Below, in pieces: positions 47,868 through 58,311 of a stretch of 64,000 bases of DNA. The stretch is from assembly GCA_963662175.1 (NCBI GenBank), contig OY759214.1, forward strand, positions 81,790,037 through 81,854,036, read 5' to 3'. The DNA comes from Aradus depressus (taxonomy: Eukaryota; Arthropoda; Insecta; Hemiptera; Aradidae). The position numbers and the translations under genes were made by a program. Under the pieces are notes generated by a model. The model saw only the letters and a list, made by a program, of their open reading frames with translations. It did no database searches and was not told the origin of the DNA. The stretch's first letter is position 1. Every line of letters starts with the position of its first letter.

Positions 47868-48095
47868 AATAAAACTCACATAGAAACAAAAGATGTCTTC
47901 CCACTGTTTTATTTTCGGTCAGAACCGGTTTTCAATGCAACAGCGTCATCATAAGTGGCACATCTCACCCGTACAGTGTAGAGGCCAGTAGTCCTTTAGC
48001 CTTATAATGTATGGGTGGGATGTGCCACTGATGATGATGCTGCTGATGATGAGAAAACCGGTTCTGGTCGAGCAGTGGGACAACGTCTTTTGTTT
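47868..48095. mobile_element. Foldback element, family G copy 1
   Basis: The left arm AAAGATGTCTTCCCACTGTT, AGAACCGGTTTTCAATGC, AACAGCGTCATCATAAGTGG is inverted at the right as CCACTGATGATGATGCTGCT, GAAAACCGGTTCTGGTCGAG, CAGTGGGACAACGTCTTTTG. The loop is about 70 bases. It matches 53202-53417. Confidence 0.85.
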
Positions 48096-48136
48096 TAATA
48101 AGAAATCTCATTCAACACAAATTTTACCATCACATA

Positions 48137-48217
48137 TGAAATAAAACGCTCCCGAACGGGATTCGAACCCGCAACCGTGGTAAGACCATGCAACCAAAGT
48201 CCTACACTCTAGTGTAG
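48137..48217 (-). mobile_element. SINE-B head fragment
   Basis: On the minus strand: CTAGAGTGTAGGACTTTGGT, then GGTTGCGGGTTCGAATCCCG (B-box), ending GTTTTATTTCATA. Confidence 0.8.
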
Positions 48218-48404
48218 GAAAATCTAGTGTCAAAAAAACTTCCAAATATCCAAACAAAAAAAAATTTGAAGTAAAAAACATCAAATTACATGAGGAAGAA
48301 GTAAAGCTGAGAAAATGAGAAAGAAACATTCCATAGATAAGTTCCCGAAAAAGTATCTACATGTAGATAACTCCCGGTACAATGAATGTACCAGCATAAC
48401 ATTT

Positions 48405-48705
48405 TTAATATGTATCCAGAACCCCATAAGGATGACACCTATTAATTTTCTGCAGAATCGGCCAAAGAAAAGGAAGTTCAACACACAAACCCCAATAACT
48501 ACCGTTTTAATGAATGTATCGACATGAAATTTTACATGTGAATTCAAAACCCTATAAGGACAACACATACTAATTTTCAGCTGAATCAGAGAAAGGGAAA
48601 GGGAGAATCAGAGGAAGGGCCTTGACTCAAAATAACTTTATAGAGGGCAAAAACTTTATTGATAATTCGTTCTGGGGAAGAACATTGCAGGTGATTCGCC
48701 GAGGC
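48405..48705 (+). repeat. Repeat C fragment
   Basis: CCCCATAAGGATGACACCTA, AATCGGCCAAAG, AATGAATGTATCGACATGAA, GATTCGCCGAGGC. Confidence 0.65.
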
Positions 48706-49376
48706 CTTTTTTTTTCATAGATATTATTTTGATAATGAATAATTTAAAGGCGGAAGAATTTATAATGAAATAATATTAATTCACTTTCTTTCATCATTTG
48801 AAATGGAAAATTGAATGGAAAGTGAGATTCTCTCCGGGAAATGTGTCATTTTACATTTTCCTGAGTTTCCTTCCTCTTTATCTACCTCCAAGGGTTGTAT
48901 TCTCTATTTCTAGTTTTTTTTCTACCTCTATGTCTTCTTTATCTGGGTGTGGTCTAACAAGAAAACTCTCCATCTCTCGTAGGTCAACAAAGACATACCA
49001 CTAGTCTTCACTTTCCCCCTCAGAGAAACACTACACTATCCGTTCGCCAATACGGACAGAAAAATGAATAAAAAAATTTTCATCAACGTCTAGTTGAGCT
49101 GAGTCATTTTTCAAAAAAATTCAGTGAAAATTATTTCTCTAAAGTGAAACATATCTTCGTAAGTTTTATTTTAATTTTATTTTCACGTTTTATGAACAAG
49201 AAAAAGTGTTCTAACTTCGGCCTTTAAGTCCATCCATTGAACAAATTCCTTAGTTCCACACAAAACAAGTATCGTTACACCTAAATATTCTTAAAAAGAA
49301 TATGAACTGATTGGGAATGCACGAAACGTTCTTACATGGCCATAGGGCTCTTGACTGTCATAGGTTTTATTCAATT

Positions 49377-49800
49377 TTACTTCCCCAGCTCAACAAACTA
49401 TAGGGGAAGTAATCGGTCAAAAATTCGGTGCGGAGCTTTCAGCGAATTTCAAATTTTTGGAACTACAAACTCCTCCGTTCTGTCTGTGAACACGATTACT
49501 TCCGATAGAATGAATGTATCGATATGAAATTTTATATGTATATCCAAGAGAAGGGAAGATTAGGAGGGAGGCTTACGCAAAAACTATAATAACTTAAAGC
49601 CCTATAAGGACGACACCTATTAATTTTCAGTGGAATCAGCCTAAGGGAGTGGGGATCAGAGGCTCAACTCAAAAATCGCAATAACTGCCGATGTAATGAA
49701 TGTATCGACACAACATTTAGTATGAGGATTCAGAAGCCACTATGCATGTAAAAATATCGAGTTATAGCCCAAACGGTCAAATAGCTTTAGAGTACATAAC
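49377..49800 (+). repeat. Repeat C, most complete copy
   Basis: Starts TTACTTCCCCAGCTCAACAA, CTATAGGGGAAGTAATCGGT. It passes through GATAGAATGAATGTATCGAT, CCTATAAGGACGACACCTAT, CGCAATAACTGCCGATGTAA and GAGGATTCAGAAGCCACTAT, and ends GCCCAAACGGTCAAATAG. It shows the internal order of the family. No protein is encoded and no terminal inverted repeat is evident. Confidence 0.7.
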
Positions 49801-49805
49801 CGATG

Positions 49806-49860
49806 AATTGAGGTGCGATATGACCAAGTAGATGAAGCCCGGGCATGAAGGACAGCAATC
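49806..49860 (+). mobile_element. SINE-A tail remnant
   Basis: GCGATATGACCAAGTAGATG AAGCCCGGGCATGAAGGA only. Confidence 0.6.
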
Positions 49861-50291
49861 ACCAACAATGTATTATCGTTTAGAAAGAAATGTCCAAGAT
49901 TGGGACATTTTTCTACCAGAAGAAAAACTCAATTTTTGGGAAAATTGAAAAGATTGCAGACAATCAACCGTAAACTTTCACCGATCATTCCTTCACTGGT
50001 CACTGTGTTGGTTTTTTGAAAATAATTTATTGTGAATATCTTGCGTACGTAATGTCGCAGTTAGGGAGTGCGCAGATGGGTGTTATTCTCTCGTGAATTA
50101 CTATATTTGAAAAAATCTGCCTCAACTGCTGAACTGATCGGTAGGACATAGGGCTCGTTCTTCTTAAATTTCAAGTTAATTGGTTTAATTGCCTTTGAGT
50201 CAGCGCGCAAATTCCATTCATCAACAAAAACATATCGTGCTCAGTTTGACTCATGTCTATCAAAGCGCCATAATGCTTTCAGATACTGGGC

Positions 50292-50470
50292 GATATTGTG
50301 ATAAGTATCGATATAAGAAAGCAGTGTAGAGAGGGTGTAAGGCTATGAGAGAGGTTGCAGTGTGTGTTCACTGTGAACGTGATAGATATGTGAACAGTGA
50401 ACTGAGTTCATTTTTGTATTGAGTTTATTTGCAAGTTTCTTCGGGAGTATTTTGTATTAAATATAGATGA
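50292..50470 (+). repeat. Direct repeat H, copy 1
   Basis: GTGATAAGTATCGATATAAG through GTTTATTTGCAAGTTTCTTC and TAAATATAGA. About 80% alike to 50869-51030. Confidence 0.75.
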
Positions 50471-50616
50471 AATTGCGTATCATTCTGTTAAATTTTACGA
50501 TTCTTTTATTATTGACTATTGACCGCCATCGTTGAACTATCCGAAGATATTTTCTTGTGACTATTCATTTCGTGCATTTAATTTTCTTCTTTCAACTAGT
50601 TAGTGTTTCCTTTTAA

Positions 50617-50823
50617 ATACATTCAATAAATTATAATGACAACTTTTGGAGAAGTTACTTGGTTAGTAGTTGGTTTGAGTCTTTTAAGGACATACAAGCT
50701 CTTCATAAAATAGCTTTTGGTACTGAAGGGGATCGTAGGAATAGAAGACGCCTTCGTGAATGGGAAGGTTTCATATTTAATAAGGATTCAGAATCTAATG
50801 CTAAAAAATTGAGGAAATTGTAA
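50617..50823 (+). other. Protein-like open segment between the two H repeats
   Basis: An open frame of about 65 codons without an in-frame ATG before its well-composed part. It reads NDNFWRSYLVSSWFESF, DIQALHKIAFGTEG, RRNRRRLREWEGF, ending KKLRKL and TAA at 50821. Its Trp/Arg-rich, non-repetitive composition is unlike random AT-rich DNA. It could be an internal or last exon, or a processed remnant of a small protein. No family is recognised. Confidence 0.3.
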
Positions 50824-50868
50824 CGTCATTTTGGAGGAGTTGAGTGCAATTTGTTTCAGGATGGCCGA

Positions 50869-51030
50869 GTGTGATAAGTATCGAATAGTGATCGATATAA
50901 GGCAGCAGTGTAAAGAGGATGGATGGTTCTGAGAGAGGTTGTAGTGTGTATTAACTGTGAACTAAGTCCATATTTGTATTGAGTTTATTTGCAAGTTCCT
51001 TCGGCAGTATTCTGTGTTAAATATAGACGT
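50869..51030 (+). repeat. Direct repeat H, copy 2
   Basis: GTGATAAGTATCGAATAGTG through TATTTGCAAGTTCCTTCGGC and TTAAATATAGAC. Same orientation as copy 1. Confidence 0.75.
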
Positions 51031-51318
51031 TTGTTTGGTGTTCCATTGTTTTCTTTCTTTCTTTTCTTTTATCTCTGTTTTCTTTTATTGAACCCTACCA
51101 TCAAAGAGGCCATAACACTATAATCTAATTTATCCCAGGCATAATTACAAAAACAAATTATTTTTATTATAATTTCTTTATTGATCTACAATCTGTACAA
51201 TATATGCAATAGCTAGATATGACTATATATAATATAAAACAAGACATCAGATGAGAGAAGCCAGCCAGTGCTGACACTCTTTAAGATTGTTCATCAATAA
51301 AAAATCATTTCATCGCAG

Positions 51319-51431
51319 GTCCCGCGGTTAAAGTTGTTTTAGACAACGTGGGGGATAGTCAGGCGTTGTGTGAGAGGAATAGGATGGTTGCTGAGAGTCG
51401 TATGGAACTTTTTAAAACGAGCCTGAATTAA
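51319..51431 (+). other. Possible orphan terminal exon
   Basis: After a fair 3' splice site (TTTCATCGCAG), one frame reads PAVKVVLDNVGDSQALC, ERNRMVAESRMELFKTSLN and stops at 51429-51431. The composition is protein-like and the segment is richer in GC than its flanks. No upstream partner exon is established; 50617-50823 ends in a stop and so is not its partner without an unseen splice. Confidence 0.3.
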
Positions 51432-52109
51432 ATATTAGACGTAATGGATGTTGAGATCTTTATAAAGGATTTTGTTAGGGGCATATACCGTAAGGATTGA
51501 ATTCTATCGATGTTAGAATTTTTAGCGGAGGCCCAGAGTTCATTCCGTATGTCCAATTGATGTGACGCATTATCCTGAAAGGAGAGATGCGCGGACAACT
51601 CAGACCAGAGCGTTACAAGAACATTGTCCAGAAATGTATAGTATATGCCGGACAAAACGTGAAATTTCATTGAATAATCTATCTGGATTTTCTTCGCGAT
51701 TACAATACTTCCTTCAACTACGGTATAAGGAAGTAAAAATTGCATTCCGAAGCGAAGTTGTTTGACATATAATTATAGTGCCAGACTTTTCATGTCGTAA
51801 TTTTCCTTTCTTTGGGACAAACTACAATTGTAAGTCAAATTTGATTACTATTAATAAAACAGCCAACGCATTAGGGCTTACGGACGCATTACCATCGCAT
51901 CGGCCGACATTAAAATTTTGTTTGAAAAATAACCTAGATAGATTGTTGTTGAGAGCTTCGATATCTTCAATTAGATGTATTTTTTTTTTTTAATACTTAT
52001 TTTCGGCGAAATTCTCCATGAATTTATATGTATTTTTCCTGATTTCGGAAAAATATCTATTTTTAATTTTATACTTATTTTAATTTAAATGATTTTCCCT
52101 GATTTTACT

Positions 52110-52312
52110 ATCTAGAGGGCTCAGGTGTAGCGTGCTTGCCTTCTAGATGGCGGGTTTGAAACCTGGTCGAGGCCCTTAGGTTCTTAATCTGGGAGTGGAA
52201 AAAAAAATGAGCACGCTGTCTTTCGGATGGGACGTTAAGGGATGGTCCCGCGCCGGTACGGTCAGGTACTTGTTAAAGAGTCCTACTGAATACATAACTA
52301 CTAAATAAACAC
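52110..52312 (+). mobile_element. SINE-A copy
   Basis: CTAGAGGGCTCAGGTGTAGC head with altered A-box, B-box GGGTTTGAAACCTGGTC, GGACGTTAAGGGATGGTCCC; truncated after TTGTTAAAGAGTCC. Confidence 0.82.
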
Positions 52313-52787
52313 ATTATTGAAATGTCCAAGCGATTACAATAGTTTATGAAGTAAAAGTTGTTTTCTTAACAACTTATGTCAGAACATAAAGGCATTGTCC
52401 ATATCTCTTTTGACAAAAAAATCTTGTTACTTACTATTCAATAACCTAAAACCTTTTGTACTGCAGAAATGCATTCAAAAAGGTATTTAAAACACATTTA
52501 AATGATAATGTGTTTTTTTTTAAATGAAGAAAGACAAACAACTAAAAGGACAAAGAGATGAGAAGACAAGAGAGCTTTCACTCAAATTTCACTTTTCTTT
52601 AACGAAAATTTCATTAGAAGGAGGTTTGAATTGTTCTGAAGCTAGTATAGTAGGAGTGTTGGGAGCCAATCTTGAAACAGATGCAAGATGATAGCGGTTG
52701 GCCTGGGAAAACATGAAGAAAAACGAACTGGACGAAAAAGGAAGAGATATAATTGTAAGAAATGTAATGTTGTCAGTTATCGAACCT

Positions 52788-52998
52788 AGAGCACGTCGTC
52801 CTTCGGATGGGAAGTTACACAATGGTCCTGAGCCTGTGTGATGACAGATACTCGTTACAGACGCCTTACTCTAGGTGAATAAATCTAGGTAGGCAAAATT
52901 TAGGACTCCCATAGTCGAGTCGGGCTCATGTCCACCAAGGCGACTAGAGTAGTAGTCCTCATTGTTGAAGCCCGGGCATAAGTCATAATAACTAACAG
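52788..52998 (+). mobile_element. SINE-A copy, head lost
   Basis: GAGCACGTCGTCCTTCGGAT, GCCTGTGTGATGACAGATAC, to CCCGGGCATAAGTCATAATA ACTAAC. Confidence 0.87.
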
Positions 52999-53059
52999 GT
53001 AAAACTAAACCCGAAAAATGAATATATACTATAAATGTAATTATTATTATTTATTTACT

Positions 53060-53175
53060 TCCTCAGCTATATACGGAAAGGTATATAATCGATCAGAAAT
53101 TCGATGCTGGACCGATAATCGACCGTTTGAACTAAAATTCATTATTTTACATACATAGTGGCTTCTGGATCATAC
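53060..53175. repeat. Repeat C terminal fragment
   Basis: TTACTTCCTCAGCTATATAC, AATTCGATGCTGG, ACCGTTTGAAC and a CATAGTGGCTTCTGGATC block. Confidence 0.55.
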
Positions 53176-53201
53176 TAAATTTTGTGTCGATATATTCATT
53201 A

Positions 53202-53417
53202 TCATAAAAATGAAAGACGTTGTCTTCCCACTGTTTTATTTTAGACCAGAACCGGTTTTGGACGTAACAGCGTCATCATCAGTGGTTCATCCCACCCACG
53301 GTTAACCGCTGTGCTATATGGGTGGGATGAACCACTGATGATGACGCTGTTGCATCGAAAACTGGTTCTGGTCTAAAATAAAACAGTGGGAAGACAACAT
53401 CTCTTATTTCTATGATA
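53202..53417. mobile_element. Foldback element, family G copy 2
   Basis: An almost perfect hairpin. The left arm TTATCATAAAAATGAAAGAC, GTTGTCTTCCCACTGTTTTA and CATCATCAGTGGTTCATCCC (53202-53298) is inverted at 53320-53417. The loop is about 20 bases. Same family as 47868-48095, but the arms are closer to each other than to that copy. Confidence 0.92.
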
Positions 53418-53479
53418 AATCTCGTCCCACAACATCTTACAGTCACATTTGGATATATTCATTACGTGGACGTATTATG

Positions 53480-53885
53480 GTATTTGAGTCGAGTCCCTCT
53501 TCTCTGATCCTTTCCTTCCCCTCGACTGATTACGCGGAAAATTAATAGGTGCCATCATTATGGGGTTTTGAATATGAATATAAAATTTGATATCAATACA
53601 TAAATTACAACGGCAGTAATTAGTGTTTGTGTAGAGCCTCCTCCCTTCCCTTCGGCCGATTTCCCGGAAAATCAATAGTTGACATTCATAGAGGGTTGTG
53701 GATCCAGATATGAAGTTTCGTGTCAATGTATTCATTCTATTGGGAGTTATCGTGTATACACAGACCCACAAACACAATATTTTTTTTTAATTAGGAGGTT
53801 GGAAATGATATTCCGTTGAAAATTCCGCGTCGAATTTTTCCTATAGCTCGGGAAATAAAAATGCCTATCTCTGTATGAAAACAAT
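53480..53885 (-). repeat. Repeat C copy
   Basis: CCCTCTTCTCTGATCC, GGAAAATTAATAGGTGCCAT, TCAATGTATTCATTCTATTG, GTGTATACACAGACC, ending GCTCGGGAAATAAAAATG. Confidence 0.65.
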
Positions 53886-53949
53886 AACTCTCCATAAATG
53901 AATGTACTTAAATTTTCGTTTATAAATTCGAAATCCCATAAGGAGAACC

Positions 53950-54310
53950 AGGATTTTGAGCAGGGGGGGGGGGGGGGGGGGAGGACAAACTTAGGCTACG
54001 AGGGTGTGGGTATAGACTCCCGGGGACATAGCCCACAGTTTCCGTGGTTAGCGTTGCATACTTTTTGTTATTAATTTGGGAGACTCGGACCTCTAGAAGC
54101 TCCCCCTGAGGTAACCACTGACTGTAATACTTAAAATGACTTTACATGAGCAGCAAAAATGCAAAGCACAGTAGCAGCAAATGCACGCTGTGGTTTCTGT
54201 GCTTTTAGAATTAAATGACTCACATCCAATAGCGTGCATTTGCTGCTGCTGCGCTTTGCATTTTTACTGCGCATGTAAAATCAGCTTTAAGAGTATAAAG
54301 TATAACACAA
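53950..54310 (+). mobile_element. hAT-like element, second copy (truncated)
   Basis: ACCAGGATTTTGAGCAGGGG with a G-run, TAGACTCCCGGGGACATAGC, CTGAGGTAACCACTGACTGT and TGCACGCTGTGGTTTCTGTG, parallel to 41060-41400. Both terminal repeats are lost. Confidence 0.7.
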
Positions 54311-54366
54311 TTAAAATATCAATAAATCGATATTTTGCATCACTATATTATCGTATATCAATATCA

Positions 54367-54573
54367 TGACCCGCCGTCCTTCGGATGGGACGTTAAGCGA
54401 TAGCCCCTTAGCCTGTGCGATGTCGAGTACTCGTTAAAGACCCCTCCCCTGAGTGAATGAGAATTTAGGACTCCCACAATCGAGTCGGGCTTATGTCCAC
54501 CAGAGTGATGAAAGAGCGCTCTGGTAGTAGGCGATATGACCTCGTAGTTAAAGCCCGGGCATAAGTCATAATA
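54367..54573 (+). mobile_element. SINE-A copy, head lost
   Basis: ACCCGCCGTCCTTCGGATGG, TAAGCGATAGCCCCTTAGCC, to CCCGGGCATAAGTCATAATA. Confidence 0.88.
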
Positions 54574-54751
54574 ATTCTAGTATGGTCGCAGGCTACAAAG
54601 GTTTTCACTGGACTATTGAATGCTCAAAGGAAGGCGTAAAATTTCAGAAACGCACAAGTGACGCTCGGAGTAGTTGGGGTAACTATAGAGAGACATTAGA
54701 AACGGTAGAATTGACCAGAACCCAAAGAAATTGATGCAGAAGTGTTATTAC

Positions 54752-54847
54752 TTTCCCCAGAAGGTCCCTCGGGTCATCCTGGAGTCTTCTAGCACAGTCA
54801 CGAACTTCACTGGCAGAAGCCAACTCTCCCGACCCCTCTGTCCTCCT
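54752..54847 (-). other. Possible orphan exon (32 codons, phase 0 both ends)
   Basis: On the minus strand AAATAG precedes and GTAATA follows a 96-base open segment reading RRTEGSGELASASEVRDCAR then RLQDDPRDLLGK. The composition (helical, ASEVRDCARRLQDDP) is much more protein-like than the surrounding repeats and faintly recalls helical-rod repeats of talin-type proteins. No neighbouring exon was found. Confidence 0.3.
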
Positions 54848-54889
54848 CTATTTGGGTCACAGAGTACGTACTAGTCAAGTACATTGAAT

Positions 54890-55560
54890 CTTCAGCCAGA
54901 TCGGCCAAAGGGAAGAGGTATTAGGGGAAAGAGGGGCTTAACACACTCTAAGAATAACTGTTGTAATGAATGCATCAATCATATTTTATGTTTAAATTCA
55001 AAACCCCATAAAGACGGCTTCTATTAATTTTCCGTAAAGTCGGCCGAAGAAGGAGATCAGAGGAGAGGGTCTGACCCTAATTACTGCTCATATATTGAAT
55101 TTATCAATATAGTATGAGGATTCAAAGGCTTTTACGTAAATCAATTATTGATTTTTATGGATGCTACATATTAAATTTCATGGAACTCCAATCAACCGTT
55201 GAAGAAGGAAGCGAGGGAGAGTGAAAACGTAATTGACTATTTCATGTTGGGGAAGTACATAGCATGTGATTCACCGACTCTGAATCGGTCAGGAATACGA
55301 TGATGAGTTTTCAACCAAACATCTTTTTCAACCTACTGATTCAAGAAATGTGTCTATGGAAACGATAACTTACTACAGGAAGAATGTATTGACACGAAAT
55401 TTTATATGTAAATTCAAAGCCCTATAAGGGACAACACGTATTAAGGGAAGAGAGATCACAAGAGGGCACAACTCAAATAATTGCTAATGTATTGAATGTA
55501 TCGACATAAAATTTAATATGAGGATAGCCCACTGAGGGGGCCTGTGGCAAATTAAAATTA
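54890..55560 (+). repeat. Two adjacent repeat C copies
   Basis: First (54890-55290): CAGATCGGCCAAAGGGAAG, CCCCATAAAGACGGCTTCTA, ending GGGGAAGTACATAGCATGTG. Second (55290-55560): CGGTCAGGAATACGATGATG, GAATGTATTGACACGAAATT, ATGAGGATAGCCC. Confidence 0.65.
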
Positions 55561-55918
55561 ATTTGGGGGTGCGTGGACAACGTCGGAGGTCCGCGAAAGG
55601 TTTAATATAAACTAAAATAATTGTGACCTATTTTCATTATTATGAAAGTTAAAATAAATTGGTAATGATTTTTACGTCCTGAGTAAAATATTATAGATAG
55701 GTATGAGCCTCATCACGAAAAAAATAAATCGACTGGGAATTAGTGCTCGCGGAGACTTACGACTGTTACTCACAAACATAGAGCCGAACATAAATAATCT
55801 CATGTCATCCCATCAGGTTCTTCAATCTCAATAAAAACAAAAAAAAAGTTTTTGTATTTTAAAACGAAAGTTATAATTTGAATAAATACTACTTTAAATA
55901 TCACAATGTTTTATTTGG

Positions 55919-56133
55919 AGGGCGCCGGTAGCTCAGTGGTATGCGTGCTTGACTTCTGAGCTCAAGAACGTGGGTTACTCGTTAAAGATCCCTACCCTAG
56001 GTGAATAAAAATTTAGGATAGGCAAAATTTAGGACAGTAGAGTCGGGCTCATGTCCACCAGAGTGACGAAAGAGCGCTTTGGTAGTAGGCGATATGACCT
56101 CGTTGTTAAAGCCCGGGCATGAGTCATAAAACC
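55919..56133 (+). mobile_element. SINE-A copy with internal deletion
   Basis: GAGGGCGCCGGTAGCTCAGT head is intact, but GTGGGTTACTCGTTAAAGAT joins the B-box directly to the third quarter, removing about 130 bases. Tail CATGAGTCATAAAACCTAAC. AATGTTTTATT / AATGTTTTAATT flanks suggest the target duplication. Confidence 0.9.
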
Positions 56134-56151
56134 TAACCAAATGTTTTAATT

Positions 56152-56492
56152 AGGTTAGGTTTTATGACTCATGCCCGGGCTTTAACTACGAGGTCATATC
56201 GCCTACTACCACAGCGTAATTTCGTCACTCTGGTGGACATGAGCCCGACTTTACTATGAGAGTCCTAAATTTTGCTTACCCTAAATTTTTATTCAACCTA
56301 GGGTAGGGGTCTTTAACGAGTACCTGACATCGTACAGGCTCGGGACCATCGCTTAACGTCCCATCCGGACGGCGTGCTTAAGTTTATTTTACCTCCCAAA
56401 TAAAATAAACTAAGGGCTACGGTCGGGTTTCGAACCCTCGATCTTGAGCTCAGAAGGCAAACACGCATACCACTGAGCTACCTGCGCCCTCA
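56152..56492 (-). mobile_element. SINE-A copy, full length, tail-to-tail with the previous
   Basis: From TAGGTTAGGTTTTATGACTC to CTGAGCTACCTGCGCCCTC. A-box and B-box (GGGTTCGAAACCCGACC) are recognisable on the minus strand. The two tails are about 20 bases apart. Confidence 0.93.
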
Positions 56493-57581
56493 ACGTATGT
56501 AGCGGTTAGTTTACTCCTTCCTTAGTTACTAAGCAACGAGACAAGACAATTTTACAGAAAGGAAAAAAAAAAAAATGTTTGTATATAAAATGTTCACAAG
56601 TGAGAAAAGAACTTATTCGTATCACTTTTCACAACACATATCTCACTTATCTTCTGTTACTTTTCTCTCCTGCCTGTAGTTCGTCAAGAAAACGTGGTGG
56701 GAAATGGACAATTCTGCCACTGCGGGACAGGCTCTGCTGGGGTTGTTGCAGGGATCTTTGCTGCACATGTTTTTGGTTGTAATTTTTCCGTGTCGGTACC
56801 CTCACTGAGCTTGTCACTATGATCAAAGCCATGATCAAGTTACCATTAAATGTGCTGGTTTGAGTCCATCAACAGATATGTTGGTGTTCTTGTTTTTAAG
56901 TCTAAGTGAAATATTTATCACGTCGTGGTCACCAATTATTAGGTTTTTATTAATAATAACTCTAATAATATGAAACTCACATTTATTAGACCTTTTTTTT
57001 ACAACACTTTTTATAAACACACTGTTACCTTCCTTTATCAGACAACGACAAAGAGGTTGTATCCCACCCATCCATTTAAAATGAATTAAAATTTTATTTA
57101 TAAATTAAGTTGATTATTGATTGATTATTCTTAAAATTGAACTAACCGACAGATATAAGAAAGTAAAAAAGGTATAATATTTTTAAAAAAATAAGAGGGA
57201 GAGTTTCCAGTGAAAATGTAAATCTAGGATTGTAGTGATGTACCGAGGAGGCCTATTAAAGTTATTTAGAAAGTCAGAGTGGAATGAAATGTTAAATAAA
57301 AAGATGAACCTATCCATGTTAGATAGAAGATACTTTCACTGAAATAGACAGCAGTTTGTCACTGACGAACAACCGAGTCATTGAAACAAGTTTCGTGGGT
57401 GGGTCAAGAAGCCGGCTGGTAATAATTGTTACACTTTAAGATTGAGGTCTGCTAAATAGAAATGTTTAGACTAGCTTCAAATGTGAAAAATTAATGCTCA
57501 ATATAACAATAGTCAATTATTTCATGAAACTTCGACGAATTGTTAAAGAGCTACCACTCACTTTGTATTTTGCCCCCTACT

Positions 57582-58290
57582 AGTGACCGACCGAAGATTC
57601 GGTTTCGGCCAAAAATCAGTCGAAACTTCGGCCACGTCGAAACTCAGTTTACGCGACTTGTCGTGCGTCGTTCGACTAACTTCGGATGAGTTCGTGGCTT
57701 GTGAGACGTGTGTGGTTGCCATACGAATAATAAAACTAATTAGTAATCTAATAATAATATTTCGGTTTTTTTAATTTTGATTTTATAACTGTTTTTTTAA
57801 ATTAAGTAATTATTTGATAGTCGTACAAATTATTGTAATCGTTGTTAAGTATTAAGATAATTAGGTAATTCACCAAGTGCTAAATACAAAATAAATAATA
57901 TATATATATAATACATAGTAAAAAATAAATTAATCTTAAGAGTATTGTGAACACATTTAAAATAGGTACTTACTTAATTAAGGAGTCTGTACTTTATATC
58001 TAATCTAAGTGTTGATTTTTGTCAAAGTTTACTTACAAGGTAGGTCTTGACTTTAACATGTTTATTATTTTTGTTCATGTTAAATTGTTAATGTAACATA
58101 AATAAATAACTATTTCTTTTACATACTTCAATTGTCGTTTCGTCTGTAGGTAGGTGTATGTGTAAAAAATACACTAAATTTCAGTATACAATGGAAATTT
58201 TAACATGTCTAAATAAGTTTCGGTCTCGGTTTCGGCCGAAACTGAGACCGAGGCCGAAGATTCGGTTTCGGTTTCTGCGTTGAGCCACCC
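57582..58290. mobile_element. Probable hAT-type MITE with GGTTTCGG-rich palindromic ends
   Basis: Left end TAGTGACCGACCGAAGATTC GGTTTCGGCC; right end GGCCGAAGATTCGGTTTCGG TTTCTGCGTTGAGCCACCC. The GC-rich ends contain the same CGAAGATTCGGTTTCGG word, and the middle is plain AT-rich DNA. No target duplication is resolved. Confidence 0.5.
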
Positions 58291-58311
58291 TTAAAATACC
58301 TTACAAATTTC

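Noticed and set aside
52589..52822. 77-codon minus-strand frame
   Set aside because: Ser/Phe-rich reading of A/G-rich DNA running into a SINE-A. No motif or splice support.
55919..55990. tRNA gene (A-box GGTAGCTCAGTGG and, in sister copies, B-box GGTTCGAAACC)
   Set aside because: The heads belong to SINE-A copies. The acceptor stem does not close and a constant SINE body follows.
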